Positions 55,301-62,491 of a DNA stretch of 64,000 nt are shown piece by piece (within the stretch, counting starts at the first letter, position 1; every line of letters starts with the position of its first letter). The stretch is from Aquabacter spiritensis (GTDB lineage Bacteria; Pseudomonadota; Alphaproteobacteria; Rhizobiales; Xanthobacteraceae). The stretch spans positions 558,001 through 622,000 of the forward strand of contig NZ_SMAI01000001.1 in NCBI RefSeq assembly GCF_004346185.1, written 5' to 3'. The notes below the pieces were generated by a model. That model saw only the letters and a program-made list of their open reading frames with translations. It was not told the origin of the DNA and searched no databases. The translations under genes were made by a program, and so were the position numbers.

Positions 55301-55955
55301 GGGCCGCTTCGCCCAGCATATCGTAGGAATGGCGGAAGCCCTTCGCCTCCAAACGCCGCGCGTTCGCGAGGGCCTCGCCGATGGTCTGCCCGATCACGAA
55401 CAATTCGCCCATCATCCGCATGGCGAGATCGACCCCGGCGCGGATCACAGGTTCGCCGCTGCGCGCGATCAGCCGCGTCGCCGCGGCGGAAAGGCCGCGC
55501 TCGCTGTTGGTCGACGTGAGGATGCCGGTGACGAGCAGCCCCCAGGTGGCGGCGTTCACGAAAACCGACCGGCTGCGGCCGAGATGGGCCTGCCAGTCGC
55601 CGTGACCAATCTTGTCGCGGATCAGCGCGTCGCGGGTGGCGGTGTCGGGGATACGCAGCAGGGCCTCGGCGAGGCACATCAGGGCAACGCCCTCCTGACT
55701 CGAGAGGTCGTATTCCCGCAGCAGGGCCTCGACCGCGCTCCGTCCCGCTTTGCGGCGCACCGCGGCGGCGAGCGCGTGCGCCTGCGCGGTCGCCGCGTCT
55801 GGAGTGAGGCCGGCTTCGGCGATGAGGCCGGGAAGGATCTCGGTCTCGGGCACGCGACAGGCCGCACTGGTGCGTGCCCGCACGGGATCCCGCACCACCA
55901 CGTCGAGCGCGAAGTCGCGAAACGGCCCGCCGGCCGCATCGGGCTCAGAGGTCAT
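52293..55955 (-). CDS. putA: Bifunctional proline dehydrogenase / P5C dehydrogenase PutA
   Basis: 1220 aa. Proline dehydrogenase (about 60-480) is marked by LRLVKGAYWDAEIKRAQ and CLHGMGEPLYQEV. The aldehyde dehydrogenase domain (about 530-980) has CISPWNFPLAIF, ETGGQNAML and the nucleophile Cys830 (GQRCSAL). A degenerate aldehyde-dehydrogenase-like C-terminal domain follows. There is no N-terminal ribbon-helix-helix domain, so this PutA cannot repress its own gene. It oxidises proline to glutamate in two channelled steps. No putP transporter nearby. Confidence 0.94.
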   Translation of the reverse strand: MTSEPDAAGGPFRDFALDVVVRDPVRARTSAACRVPETEILPGLIAEAGLTPDAATAQAHALAAAVRRKAGRSAVEALLREYDLSSQEGVALMCLAEALLRIPDTATRDALIRDKIGHGDWQAHLGRSRSVFVNAATWGLLVTGILTSTNSERGLSAAATRLIARSGEPVIRAGVDLAMRMMGELFVIGQTIGEALANARRLEAKGFRHSYDMLGEAALTALDADRYFTAYETAAHAIGETAAGRGVYAGPGISIKLSALHPRYQRSQRARVMAELLPRAAALARIAKGYDIGFNIDAEEADRLDLSLDILEALAVDPSLRGWDGLGFVIQAYQKRAPGAVDVVIDLARRTRRRIMLRLVKGAYWDAEIKRAQVDGLEGFPVFTRKVHTDVAYLACARRLLAAPEAVFPQFATHNAQTVAAVMAMAGPEFPPERYEFQCLHGMGEPLYQEVIGRLGRPCRIYAPVGTHETLLAYLVRRLLENGANSSFIHRIADPDTPLDDLVADPVAQAAALAPVGTPHPRIAAPRDLFPDGRANSAGLDLADERQLAALAGPLLAAARAPTLAMPVLANGPRTGVVRPVCNPADLRDVVGSVVEADPVLVAEAVRAVRQASWLSVAPAERGAVLRRAAELLEARMPALLGLIVREAGKTLANAVGEVREAVDFLRYYAAEGERLGADALPLGPVACISPWNFPLAIFTGQVAAALAAGNPVLAKPAEETPLIAAAMVEILHMAGLPPGALSLLPGDGAVGAALVADRDVCGVVFTGSTDVARAIRRQLATRLGPDGRPVPLIAETGGQNAMLVDSSALPEQVVGDVLASAFDSAGQRCSALRVLCLQEEIADRTLALLTGAMAELRVGDPAHLSTDVGPLIGVAARDTIAAHIEAMRERGRRITQAPLSEDCHYGTFLAPTLIEIAEIGELKREVFGPVLHVLRYPRAARDALLAAINATGYGLTFGVHSRIDETVAEVCGAIAAGNLYVNRNLIGAVVGVQPFGGRNLSGTGPKAGGPLYLRRLVAGASTAPLPAPPGVPEPTALAWCAHLAVRAPDWAVRGRALAARCTPGPGVALPGPVGERNLYRLQPRGTVLCLPATPLGCAMQIAAALAAGNRVLVDPDGPWSDFVTDLPAELEGRVGPLASELRTATFDAVLFEGTGAALAALDQEIAAREGPLLAVHALRTEEISAGADYPVAWLLHEQVTSTNTAAAGGNTTLMALAPE

Positions 55956-56244
55956 GGGACACGCCTCCGCTGCGGGGCAAAAACTGAACTGTACGAACAG
56001 CGAGAAGGTAAACTGATCGGGCCGGCGATCCAATCACACCGGCGTATCGCATACGAATGTGCTCGGCCACACGTCGGCGCGGAGGGAACCTTCCGCGCGC
56101 CCTGGCATTTCTGCCGAGGTCGCGCTCGACGCTCAAGCTCGGACTTTGCCGCGTGTCGCCTGCGGCAATTCCATGCTATCGGGGCGCGCGCCCCGAATGC
56201 GGCAGAGAACCGTGCCGCACATCAGACCGCCAGCGGAGAGCCGC

Positions 56245-57744
56245 ATGTTCCCGACGCCGAAGCCGTCTTTGATCCCCAACACCTATGCCTACGAATCCGA
56301 GCCCATGGTGAAGCCCACCGGCTTCCGGGAATACGATGCGCGCTGGCTGTTCCAGAAGGAAATCAACCTGATGGGGGTGCAGGCGCTGGGCATGGGGCTC
56401 GGCACGCTGATGCACCAGATGGGCGTGCGCCCAGAGATCGCCACGGGCCACGATTTCCGCGGCTATTCCGCCTCGATCAAATATGCCCTCGTCTCCGGTC
56501 TGATGGCGGCGGGCGTGAAGGTGCACGATATCGGGCTCGCGCTCTCGCCCATGGCTTATTTCGCGCAATTCGCCCTCGACGTGCCGGCGGTGGCCATGGT
56601 CACCGCCTCGCACAACGACAATGGCTGGACCGGCGTGAAGATGGGCGTCAACCGCCCCCTCACCTTCGGTCCGGACGAGATGACCCGCCTGAAGGAGATC
56701 GTGCTCGGCGCGCAGTTCGATCTGAGAGGCGGCGGCAGCTACGTCTTCGTGGAGAACTTCCCCGAAACCTATATCAAGGACCTGACCGACCGGCCGAAGC
56801 TGAAGCACCCGATCAAGGTGGTGTGCGCCTGCGGCAACGGTACCGCCGGCGCCTTCGCGCCCAAGGTGCTGGAAGCGCTCGGCTGCGAGGTGATCCCGCT
56901 CGACACCGAGCTCGACCATTCCTTCCCGAAATACAATCCCAATCCCGAGGACATGGAGATGCTCCATGCGATGCGGGACGCGGTGCTCGCGCACAAGGCC
57001 GACGTCGCCCTTGGCTTCGACGGCGACGGCGACCGCTGCGGCGTGGTGGACGACGAGGGGGAAGAGATCTTCGCCGACAAGATGGGCGTGATGCTCGCCC
57101 GCGACCTCGCCAAGATCTATCCGAACAGCACCTTCGTGGTGGATGTGAAGTCGACCGGTCTGTTCGCCACCGATCCCGAACTCATCAAGCTCGGCGTCAA
57201 AGCGGATTATTGGAAGACCGGCCATTCCTACATGAAGCGGCGCGTCAACGAGACCGGCGCGCTGGTGGGCTTCGAGAAATCGGGCCATTATTTCTTCAAC
57301 AAGCCGATCGGCCGCGGCTATGATGACGGCCTCGTCTCGGCGATCGCCGTGCTGGACATGCTGGACCGCAATCCCGGCAAGAAGCTGTCCGAACTGCGTC
57401 TCGCTTTGCCCAAGACCTGGTCCTCGCCCACCATGTCGCCCCACTGCGCCGACGAGGCCAAATACGGCATCGTCGAAAGCGTCGTGAAGCATTTCCAGGA
57501 TCTCGAGGCGAAGGGCGAACAGGTCACGGGCCAGAAGATCCGCGACCTCGTCACCGTGAACGGCGTGCGCGTGACGACGGAGGATGGCTCCTGGGGCTTG
57601 GTGCGCGCCTCCTCCAACAAGCCGGAACTGGTGGTGGTGGTGGAAAGCCCGGTCTCCGAAGCGCGCATGCGCGAGATGTTCCATGCCATGGACGACGTGC
57701 TGCGGACGCATCCCGAGGTGGGCGAATACAACCAGACGATCTGA
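56245..57744 (+). CDS. Phosphomannomutase/phosphoglucomutase
   Basis: 499 aa alpha-D-phosphohexomutase. The phosphoserine is Ser122 in TASHNDNG, the magnesium loop is FDGDGDRCG, the sugar loop contains GFEKSGHYFF, and the phosphate loop lies in LVRASSNKPELVVVVES. The start follows GCGGAGAG. It interconverts hexose 1- and 6-phosphates for surface polysaccharide and osmolyte synthesis. In the family, close relatives carry PMM/PGM (AlgC-type) activity; the exact sugar preference cannot be told. Confidence 0.92.
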   Translation: MFPTPKPSLIPNTYAYESEPMVKPTGFREYDARWLFQKEINLMGVQALGMGLGTLMHQMGVRPEIATGHDFRGYSASIKYALVSGLMAAGVKVHDIGLALSPMAYFAQFALDVPAVAMVTASHNDNGWTGVKMGVNRPLTFGPDEMTRLKEIVLGAQFDLRGGGSYVFVENFPETYIKDLTDRPKLKHPIKVVCACGNGTAGAFAPKVLEALGCEVIPLDTELDHSFPKYNPNPEDMEMLHAMRDAVLAHKADVALGFDGDGDRCGVVDDEGEEIFADKMGVMLARDLAKIYPNSTFVVDVKSTGLFATDPELIKLGVKADYWKTGHSYMKRRVNETGALVGFEKSGHYFFNKPIGRGYDDGLVSAIAVLDMLDRNPGKKLSELRLALPKTWSSPTMSPHCADEAKYGIVESVVKHFQDLEAKGEQVTGQKIRDLVTVNGVRVTTEDGSWGLVRASSNKPELVVVVESPVSEARMREMFHAMDDVLRTHPEVGEYNQTI

Positions 57745-57780
57745 CGGAGGCGGCGGCGCGCCGGGATGGAGCGCCGGTTC

Positions 57781-57975
57781 CTAACTCCAACCACCGTCGG
57801 TGTCCGGTCCAGGGTTAGCGCCATTCAGGGTATCGGATACACGCATGACGGCTATGTACGGTGCAAGCCATTTGCGCTTTCCGGGCGCGGTGCCGAACGC
57901 CGGATCGGTGTCGCGATCCGCTTCCTCTGTATTGCGCGTGCCGGCCGAATTGTCGTCGCTTGCAAGATCCTGCAT
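57781..57975 (-). CDS. Overlooked small ORF, RiPP-precursor-like peptide
   Basis: 64 aa if started at the ATG with GGGGCGAG upstream; in-frame ATGs at 58011 and others, and a TTG at 58053 (90 aa), are alternatives. An acidic, Asn/Asp/Thr-rich leader-like part is followed by GKRKWLAPYIAVMRVSDT and NGANPGPDTDGGWS. A W-x2-P-x-I...T-x2-G pattern near the C-terminus is what lasso-like and related ribosomal peptide precursors show. It fits neatly between a convergent gene (36 bases) and the divergent tail-collar operon. No maturation enzyme is in the window. Confidence 0.5.
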   Translation of the reverse strand: MQDLASDDNSAGTRNTEEADRDTDPAFGTAPGKRKWLAPYIAVMRVSDTLNGANPGPDTDGGWS

Positions 57976-58121
57976 CTGCTCTCGCCCCATCTGCCCCATC
58001 GGTTCGGGCATCTGGACGCGCAGACACCCGGAAATACAATCCTTCTTGCGCAATCAGGAATTGACATGCCCCAACGCCAGCGTCAACCTCTGCCTGTGCC
58101 GTTGGCTGTAGGGGGACAGCG

Positions 58122-58703
58122 ATGGAAGAGGACTGGTATCTCGGCGAGTTGCGGATCTTTCCCTACGCCGATGATTGGGTTCCCGCCGGCTGGCTGCCCT
58201 GCGAAGGACAGATGCTCGGGATCATGTCCTACGCGGCGCTCTACAGCCTGATCGGCACAACCTATGGCGGGGATGGGCGCTCCACGTTCCGCCTTCCCGA
58301 CCTGCGCGGGCGCACGCCCCTCGGCCTCGGCCAGTATTTCGGACCCGACGGGCCGGGGGATGGCTATGTGCTCGGCCAGAGCGGGGGAGTGGAAAAGGTT
58401 CGGCTCGACGTCGGGGACATGCCCGCCCACACCCACGCCGTCCGCGCGGTGCGCAGCAGCGGCACCTCCACCAACCCCAGCAGTGCCTTCTTTGCCATGC
58501 CCAAGCAGTCCTCGGGCACGACCAAGCCGCTCTACCAGACCGCCGCAACCGATCTCGTCAGCCTGGCCCCCGGCGTGGTCTCGGCGAGCGGGCATGCCGA
58601 TTCCGCAGACCCGCAGGGCCGCGCCGCACCCCATTCCAATGTGCAGCCCTTCCTGGTGCTCGGCTATTTCATCGCGACAACCGGCTATTATCCGGAGGCT
58701 TGA
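58122..58703 (+). CDS. Tail-collar (Mdp-type) protein 1
   Basis: 193 aa. Phage tail collar domain: LGELRIFPYADDWVPAGWLPCEGQ, then YGGDGRSTFRLPDLRGRTPLGLGQ, and GVEKVRLDVGDMPAHTHAV, ending in a short Gly/Pro-rich receptor-like strand with AAPHSNVQPFLVLGYFIA. Such collar proteins were named microcystin-dependent proteins and form trimeric fibre tips. AGGGGGAC lies upstream of the ATG. First of three tandem genes. No phage head, sheath or base-plate genes are near. Confidence 0.88.
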   Translation: MEEDWYLGELRIFPYADDWVPAGWLPCEGQMLGIMSYAALYSLIGTTYGGDGRSTFRLPDLRGRTPLGLGQYFGPDGPGDGYVLGQSGGVEKVRLDVGDMPAHTHAVRAVRSSGTSTNPSSAFFAMPKQSSGTTKPLYQTAATDLVSLAPGVVSASGHADSADPQGRAAPHSNVQPFLVLGYFIATTGYYPEA

Positions 58704-58709
58704 GCCCGC

Positions 58710-59264
58710 ATGGCTTATCTCGGACAGATCATCCTCTTCGCCGGCGAATGGGTGCCCGAGAACTGGGCGCGATGCGACGGGACGCTGCTCCCCATCCAAC
58801 AGTATCAAGTCCTGTTCACGCTGCTCGGAACCCGTTTCGGAGGCGATGGCGTCACGCGCTTCGCGCTGCCTGATCTGCGGGGCCGGGTCGCGGTCGGACG
58901 GAGCGCCCAGCCGCGCGGGGACGACATCATCCCCTCTCATGTCGGGGCATCCGGGGGCACCCAGACGGTCGCCCTCGCCACCGACCAGATGCCGCGCCAC
59001 ACCCACGCCTTCCAGGCCAGCCCCGATGTCCAGCATACGCCGATCGCCCCGGCGGACGCCGTCGCGGCCAGCCTTCCCAACCGGGCCTATTTCTACTTTG
59101 ATCCGACATCCGTCGCGACCCCGCAGGAGCCTACGCTGAAGGCTTCAGCGGTTCATGATGTCGGCGAGGACGTTCCGCACGACAATCTCATGCCCGGTCT
59201 CGGGCTGCACTACCTCATCTGCTTGTGGGGCGACTATCCCGCGCCGAACTTCGAAATGAAATGA
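58710..59264 (+). CDS. Tail-collar (Mdp-type) protein 2
   Basis: 184 aa with the same order of blocks as protein 1: GQIILFAGEWVPENWARCDG, GGDGVTRFALPDLRGRVAVG, TVALATDQMPRHTHAF and HDNLMPGLGLHYLICLWG. The variable part between the His motif and the C-terminal strand is different in length and sequence. Six bases after protein 1, with CCGGAGG upstream. Confidence 0.88.
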   Translation: MAYLGQIILFAGEWVPENWARCDGTLLPIQQYQVLFTLLGTRFGGDGVTRFALPDLRGRVAVGRSAQPRGDDIIPSHVGASGGTQTVALATDQMPRHTHAFQASPDVQHTPIAPADAVAASLPNRAYFYFDPTSVATPQEPTLKASAVHDVGEDVPHDNLMPGLGLHYLICLWGDYPAPNFEMK

Positions 59265-59890
59265 GCCGCACCATGATCGACGATGCCTTCATCGGCGAGA
59301 TCAGGTTCTTGCCCTATCGGCACAAGAACCCTCAAGGCTGGCTTCCGTGCGAGGGGCAAAGCCTGCCGACCAGCCAGTATCAGGCGCTCTACGCCGTCAT
59401 CGGCGATCGATTCTCCAGCGGCGGCGGGTTCTATTTCGCCGTGCCCGACCTGCGCGGACGCACGCCGGTCGGGGTCGGCGTCAGCGCCTCTGCGGGGCCC
59501 GTCACGCTTGGCGAGCGGATCGGGGTGGAGACGGTGGTCCTTGCACCGGAGGAACTGCCGAAGCACAACCATACCATCCGCGCCAAGTCCGCCGGCTATA
59601 GCGGCAACGAGTCGGCCTTCAAGTCCGCCCCCTCGGGCACCGTCTGGCCGGGCCGCTATCTCGACAATACGACGGGCGCCCTCGGCACGATCAATGCCTA
59701 TCTCAATGCCCCGGACTTCGAAACCGAGGCGATGGACCCGCGCACCCTGGGCGCGACCGGAGGGTCGGGCGCCCATGAGAACCGCCAGCCTTATCTGACA
59801 CTTGCGCCCTATATCTGCTATTACGGCATCTTCCCGTCCCCGGACGGCACTCCGCCGCCGTCGGGTGGCGTTGCAGTCGTCAGCGAATAA
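59261..59890 (+). CDS. Tail-collar (Mdp-type) protein 3
   Basis: 209 aa from the ATG overlapping the previous stop (ATGA); an internal ATG at 59273 is possible and would align better with protein 1. Blocks: IGEIRFLPYRHKNPQGWLPCEGQ, FYFAVPDLRGRTPVGVG, TVVLAPEELPKHNHTI and NRQPYLTLAPYICYYG. It ends in a longer Pro-rich tail. A hairpin without T-run (59897-59921) lies just after the stop codon. Confidence 0.88.
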   Translation: MSRTMIDDAFIGEIRFLPYRHKNPQGWLPCEGQSLPTSQYQALYAVIGDRFSSGGGFYFAVPDLRGRTPVGVGVSASAGPVTLGERIGVETVVLAPEELPKHNHTIRAKSAGYSGNESAFKSAPSGTVWPGRYLDNTTGALGTINAYLNAPDFETEAMDPRTLGATGGSGAHENRQPYLTLAPYICYYGIFPSPDGTPPPSGGVAVVSE

Positions 59891-60035
59891 TGCAATGGCG
59901 GGTGGCAGCCACAGGCCCGCCGCCACGCATTCGACAGGATCGCGCAGCTCTATAGGGCGGAAGCGGCGGCGCGGCCATGGCATGGCGGACATGACAGGGC
60001 GGGAGCGGCGGCGTGTCCCCTGATCGGGAGCGATC

Positions 60036-60551
60036 ATGTCCTTCACGCCGGCCGCTTTGCTCGCCTTTCTCGCAGACCATGGCATCGCCGCCGTTACCCA
60101 CCATCATCCCCCCCTCCACACGGTCGCGGAATCGCAGGCACTGCGCGGCGACCTGCCCGGGGCCCATACCAAGAACCTGTTCTTACGCGATTCCAAAAAG
60201 ACCTATTTCCTCGTCACCCTCGAAGAGAACACCCCGGTCGACCTGAAGGCGCTGCGATCCAAGATCGGTGCGCGCGGCGGACTGTCCTTCGGCTCGACGG
60301 AGGCGCTGTATGAAAAGCTGGGCGTCCTGCCAGGTTCGGTAACGCTGCTGGCGACGATCAATGATCCCGACCACCAGGTCATCGTCGCGGTGGAGGCGCG
60401 GCTGCTCGCGGCGGACCTTGTCAATTGTCACCCCCTGACCAATGAGAAAACCACGGCGCTGACGCCCGACGCTTTGCTGCGTTTCCTCGAATTGACCGGC
60501 CATGCGCCGCTGCGCATCTCCCTCGACGCGGATGCACCACCGGTCGACTGA
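60036..60551 (+). CDS. Prolyl-tRNA editing-type deacylase (YbaK/ProX domain)
   Basis: 171 aa, standing alone and not fused to prolyl-tRNA synthetase. HHPPLHTVAESQALRGDLPGAHTKNLFLRDSKKTYFLVTL is spread over the N-terminal half, and LPGSVTLLATIND and NCHPLTNEKTTALT are family blocks (PrdX/ProXp-ala). It would hydrolyse Ala-tRNA(Pro) in trans. The lysine in KNLFL is the typical catalytic residue. Confidence 0.9.
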   Translation: MSFTPAALLAFLADHGIAAVTHHHPPLHTVAESQALRGDLPGAHTKNLFLRDSKKTYFLVTLEENTPVDLKALRSKIGARGGLSFGSTEALYEKLGVLPGSVTLLATINDPDHQVIVAVEARLLAADLVNCHPLTNEKTTALTPDALLRFLELTGHAPLRISLDADAPPVD

Positions 60552-60730
60552 TCCACTGACGCGCCTTTCCTCATCCTGGCCCGATCGAACGAAGGCTGCC
60601 GCCAACGCCCCCGTCATGCTATCGCTCGCTCCGGACTGTTCGGCGGCGTCTTCGCTGGACGGCCTTAATAGATCCAACGCCCGCACGAGGCCGGACAGCC
60701 TCGCCGCGCGGGTGACGACGGAGAACGAAC

Positions 60731-62458
60731 ATGGCGCTCAGGGTTGCGGACGTGATGGCGCGGACGCTGGCTTCTGCAGGGGTGGAGCGGGTCTGGGGCG
60801 TGGTCGGCGACAGCCTCAACGGCTTCACCGACGCTTTGAGATCGACCCCCTCCGTCACATGGATGCATGTCCGGCACGAGGAGGTCGCGGCGTTCGCGGC
60901 GGGCGCCGAAGCGCAGCTCACGGGCAAGCTCGCGGTCTGTGCGGGAAGCTGCGGCCCCGGCAATCTCCATCTCATCAACGGCCTATTCGACTGTCATCGC
61001 ACCCGCACCCCGGTGCTCGCGATCGCGGCGCATATTCCGAGCCCGGAAATCGGCTCCGGCTATTTTCAAGAAACCCATCCGGAAAGTCTGTTCCGCGAGT
61101 GCTCGCATTATTGCGAACTGGTCTCGAGCCCCGAACAAATGCCGCGGGTGCTCGAAATCGCCATGCGCACCGCAATCCAGAAGCAGGGCGTCGCCGTAGT
61201 GGTGATACCGGGCGACGTCGCTCTGCAGCCGGCGGTCGGGCCGACCGCAGGCACGTTCACGCCGATCGCCCCGCCGGTCATCGTCCCGCCCGAGGCGGAA
61301 GTGGTGAAGCTCGCGGCGATGCTGGACGGTGCGCAGCGCATCACGCTTTTGTGTGGCGCCGGCTGCGCGGGCGCGCATGACGAAGTGGTGGCGCTCGCCG
61401 CCGCGCTGAAAGCCCCGATCGTCCATTCCTTGCGCGGCAAGGAGCATGTCGAATTCGACAATCCCTACGATGTCGGCATGACCGGGTTCATCGGCTTTGC
61501 TTCGGGCTACCACGCGATGCGCGAGGCCGATCTGCTGCTGATGATCGGTACCGATTTCCCCTATCGGCAATTCTACCCGACCGAGGCGCGCGTGGCGCAG
61601 ATCGACATCCGGGCGGAAAATCTCGGCAAGCGCACGTCGCGGCTCGATCTCGGACTGGTCGGCGCGGTCAAGCCGACCCTCCGGATGCTGCTCGCCCATG
61701 TCGCGCCGCGGACCGATGCGGGTTTCCTCGAGGCGACGCAGAAGCATTACATCGCCTCCCGCAAGGATCTGGACGGGCTCGCGGTGGAGACCGGCCCGAA
61801 GACGCCGATTCACCCGCAATATCTCGCCCGGATGATCGACGAGGTGGCGGCCGAAGACGCAGTCTTCACGTGCGACGTCGGCGAGACCACGGTGTGGGCC
61901 GCGCGCTATGTGAAGATGAACGGGAAGCGCGCGCTGATCGGCTCGCTGATCCACGGCTCGATGGCGAATGCCCTGCCCCAGGCGATCGGAGCCCAGGGCG
62001 CCTTTCCCGGCCGGCAGATCGTCTCCATGTCCGGCGACGGCGGCTTCACCATGCTGATGGGCGACATCGTCTCGCTGCGCCAGCTCGATCTGCCGGTGAA
62101 GATCGTGATCTTCAACAATGGTCTGCTCGGCTTCGTCGACATGGAAATGAAGGCCGCCGGCTTCCTGAATGTCGGGACCGACCTGAAGAATCCCGATTTC
62201 GCCGCGATGGCGAACGCGATCGGCATTCTTGGGATCCGGGTCGAGACCGCAGCGGACGTCAGGGGCGCCTTGCAGCGCGCCTTCGACCATGATGGGCCGG
62301 CGGTGGTGGACGTCGTCACCGACAAGATGGAACTGGTCATGCCGCCGGCCATTAAAGCCGAACAGGCGATCGGCTTTTCGCTCTATGCCGCGCGCGCGAT
62401 CCTAAACGGGCGCGGCGACGAGCTTCTGGAACTCGCCCGCAGCAACCTGTTCCGCTGA
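60731..62458 (+). CDS. poxB: Pyruvate dehydrogenase (quinone), PoxB
   Basis: 575 aa. The catalytic glutamate lies in VRHEEVAAF (Glu50/51). The thiamine diphosphate motif is [30 protein letters not shown], split here into its GDG start and NN end. The C-terminus [16 protein letters not shown] matches the membrane-binding amphipathic helix of E. coli PoxB. It oxidises pyruvate to acetate and CO2 and passes electrons to ubiquinone. Length is the same as E. coli PoxB within a few residues. Confidence 0.94.
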   Translation: MALRVADVMARTLASAGVERVWGVVGDSLNGFTDALRSTPSVTWMHVRHEEVAAFAAGAEAQLTGKLAVCAGSCGPGNLHLINGLFDCHRTRTPVLAIAAHIPSPEIGSGYFQETHPESLFRECSHYCELVSSPEQMPRVLEIAMRTAIQKQGVAVVVIPGDVALQPAVGPTAGTFTPIAPPVIVPPEAEVVKLAAMLDGAQRITLLCGAGCAGAHDEVVALAAALKAPIVHSLRGKEHVEFDNPYDVGMTGFIGFASGYHAMREADLLLMIGTDFPYRQFYPTEARVAQIDIRAENLGKRTSRLDLGLVGAVKPTLRMLLAHVAPRTDAGFLEATQKHYIASRKDLDGLAVETGPKTPIHPQYLARMIDEVAAEDAVFTCDVGETTVWAARYVKMNGKRALIGSLIHGSMANALPQAIGAQGAFPGRQIVSMSGDGGFTMLMGDIVSLRQLDLPVKIVIFNNGLLGFVDMEMKAAGFLNVGTDLKNPDFAAMANAIGILGIRVETAADVRGALQRAFDHDGPAVVDVVTDKMELVMPPAIKAEQAIGFSLYAARAILNGRGDELLELARSNLFR

Positions 62459-62491
62459 GCGGGCGAGCAACCGCCGCCACAAAGGAGCCCC

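Noticed and set aside
57800-58111. Overlapping plus-strand frames in the gap before the collar genes
   Set aside because: They lack ribosome sites and motif content; the minus-strand frame with the W-x2-P pattern is the better candidate.
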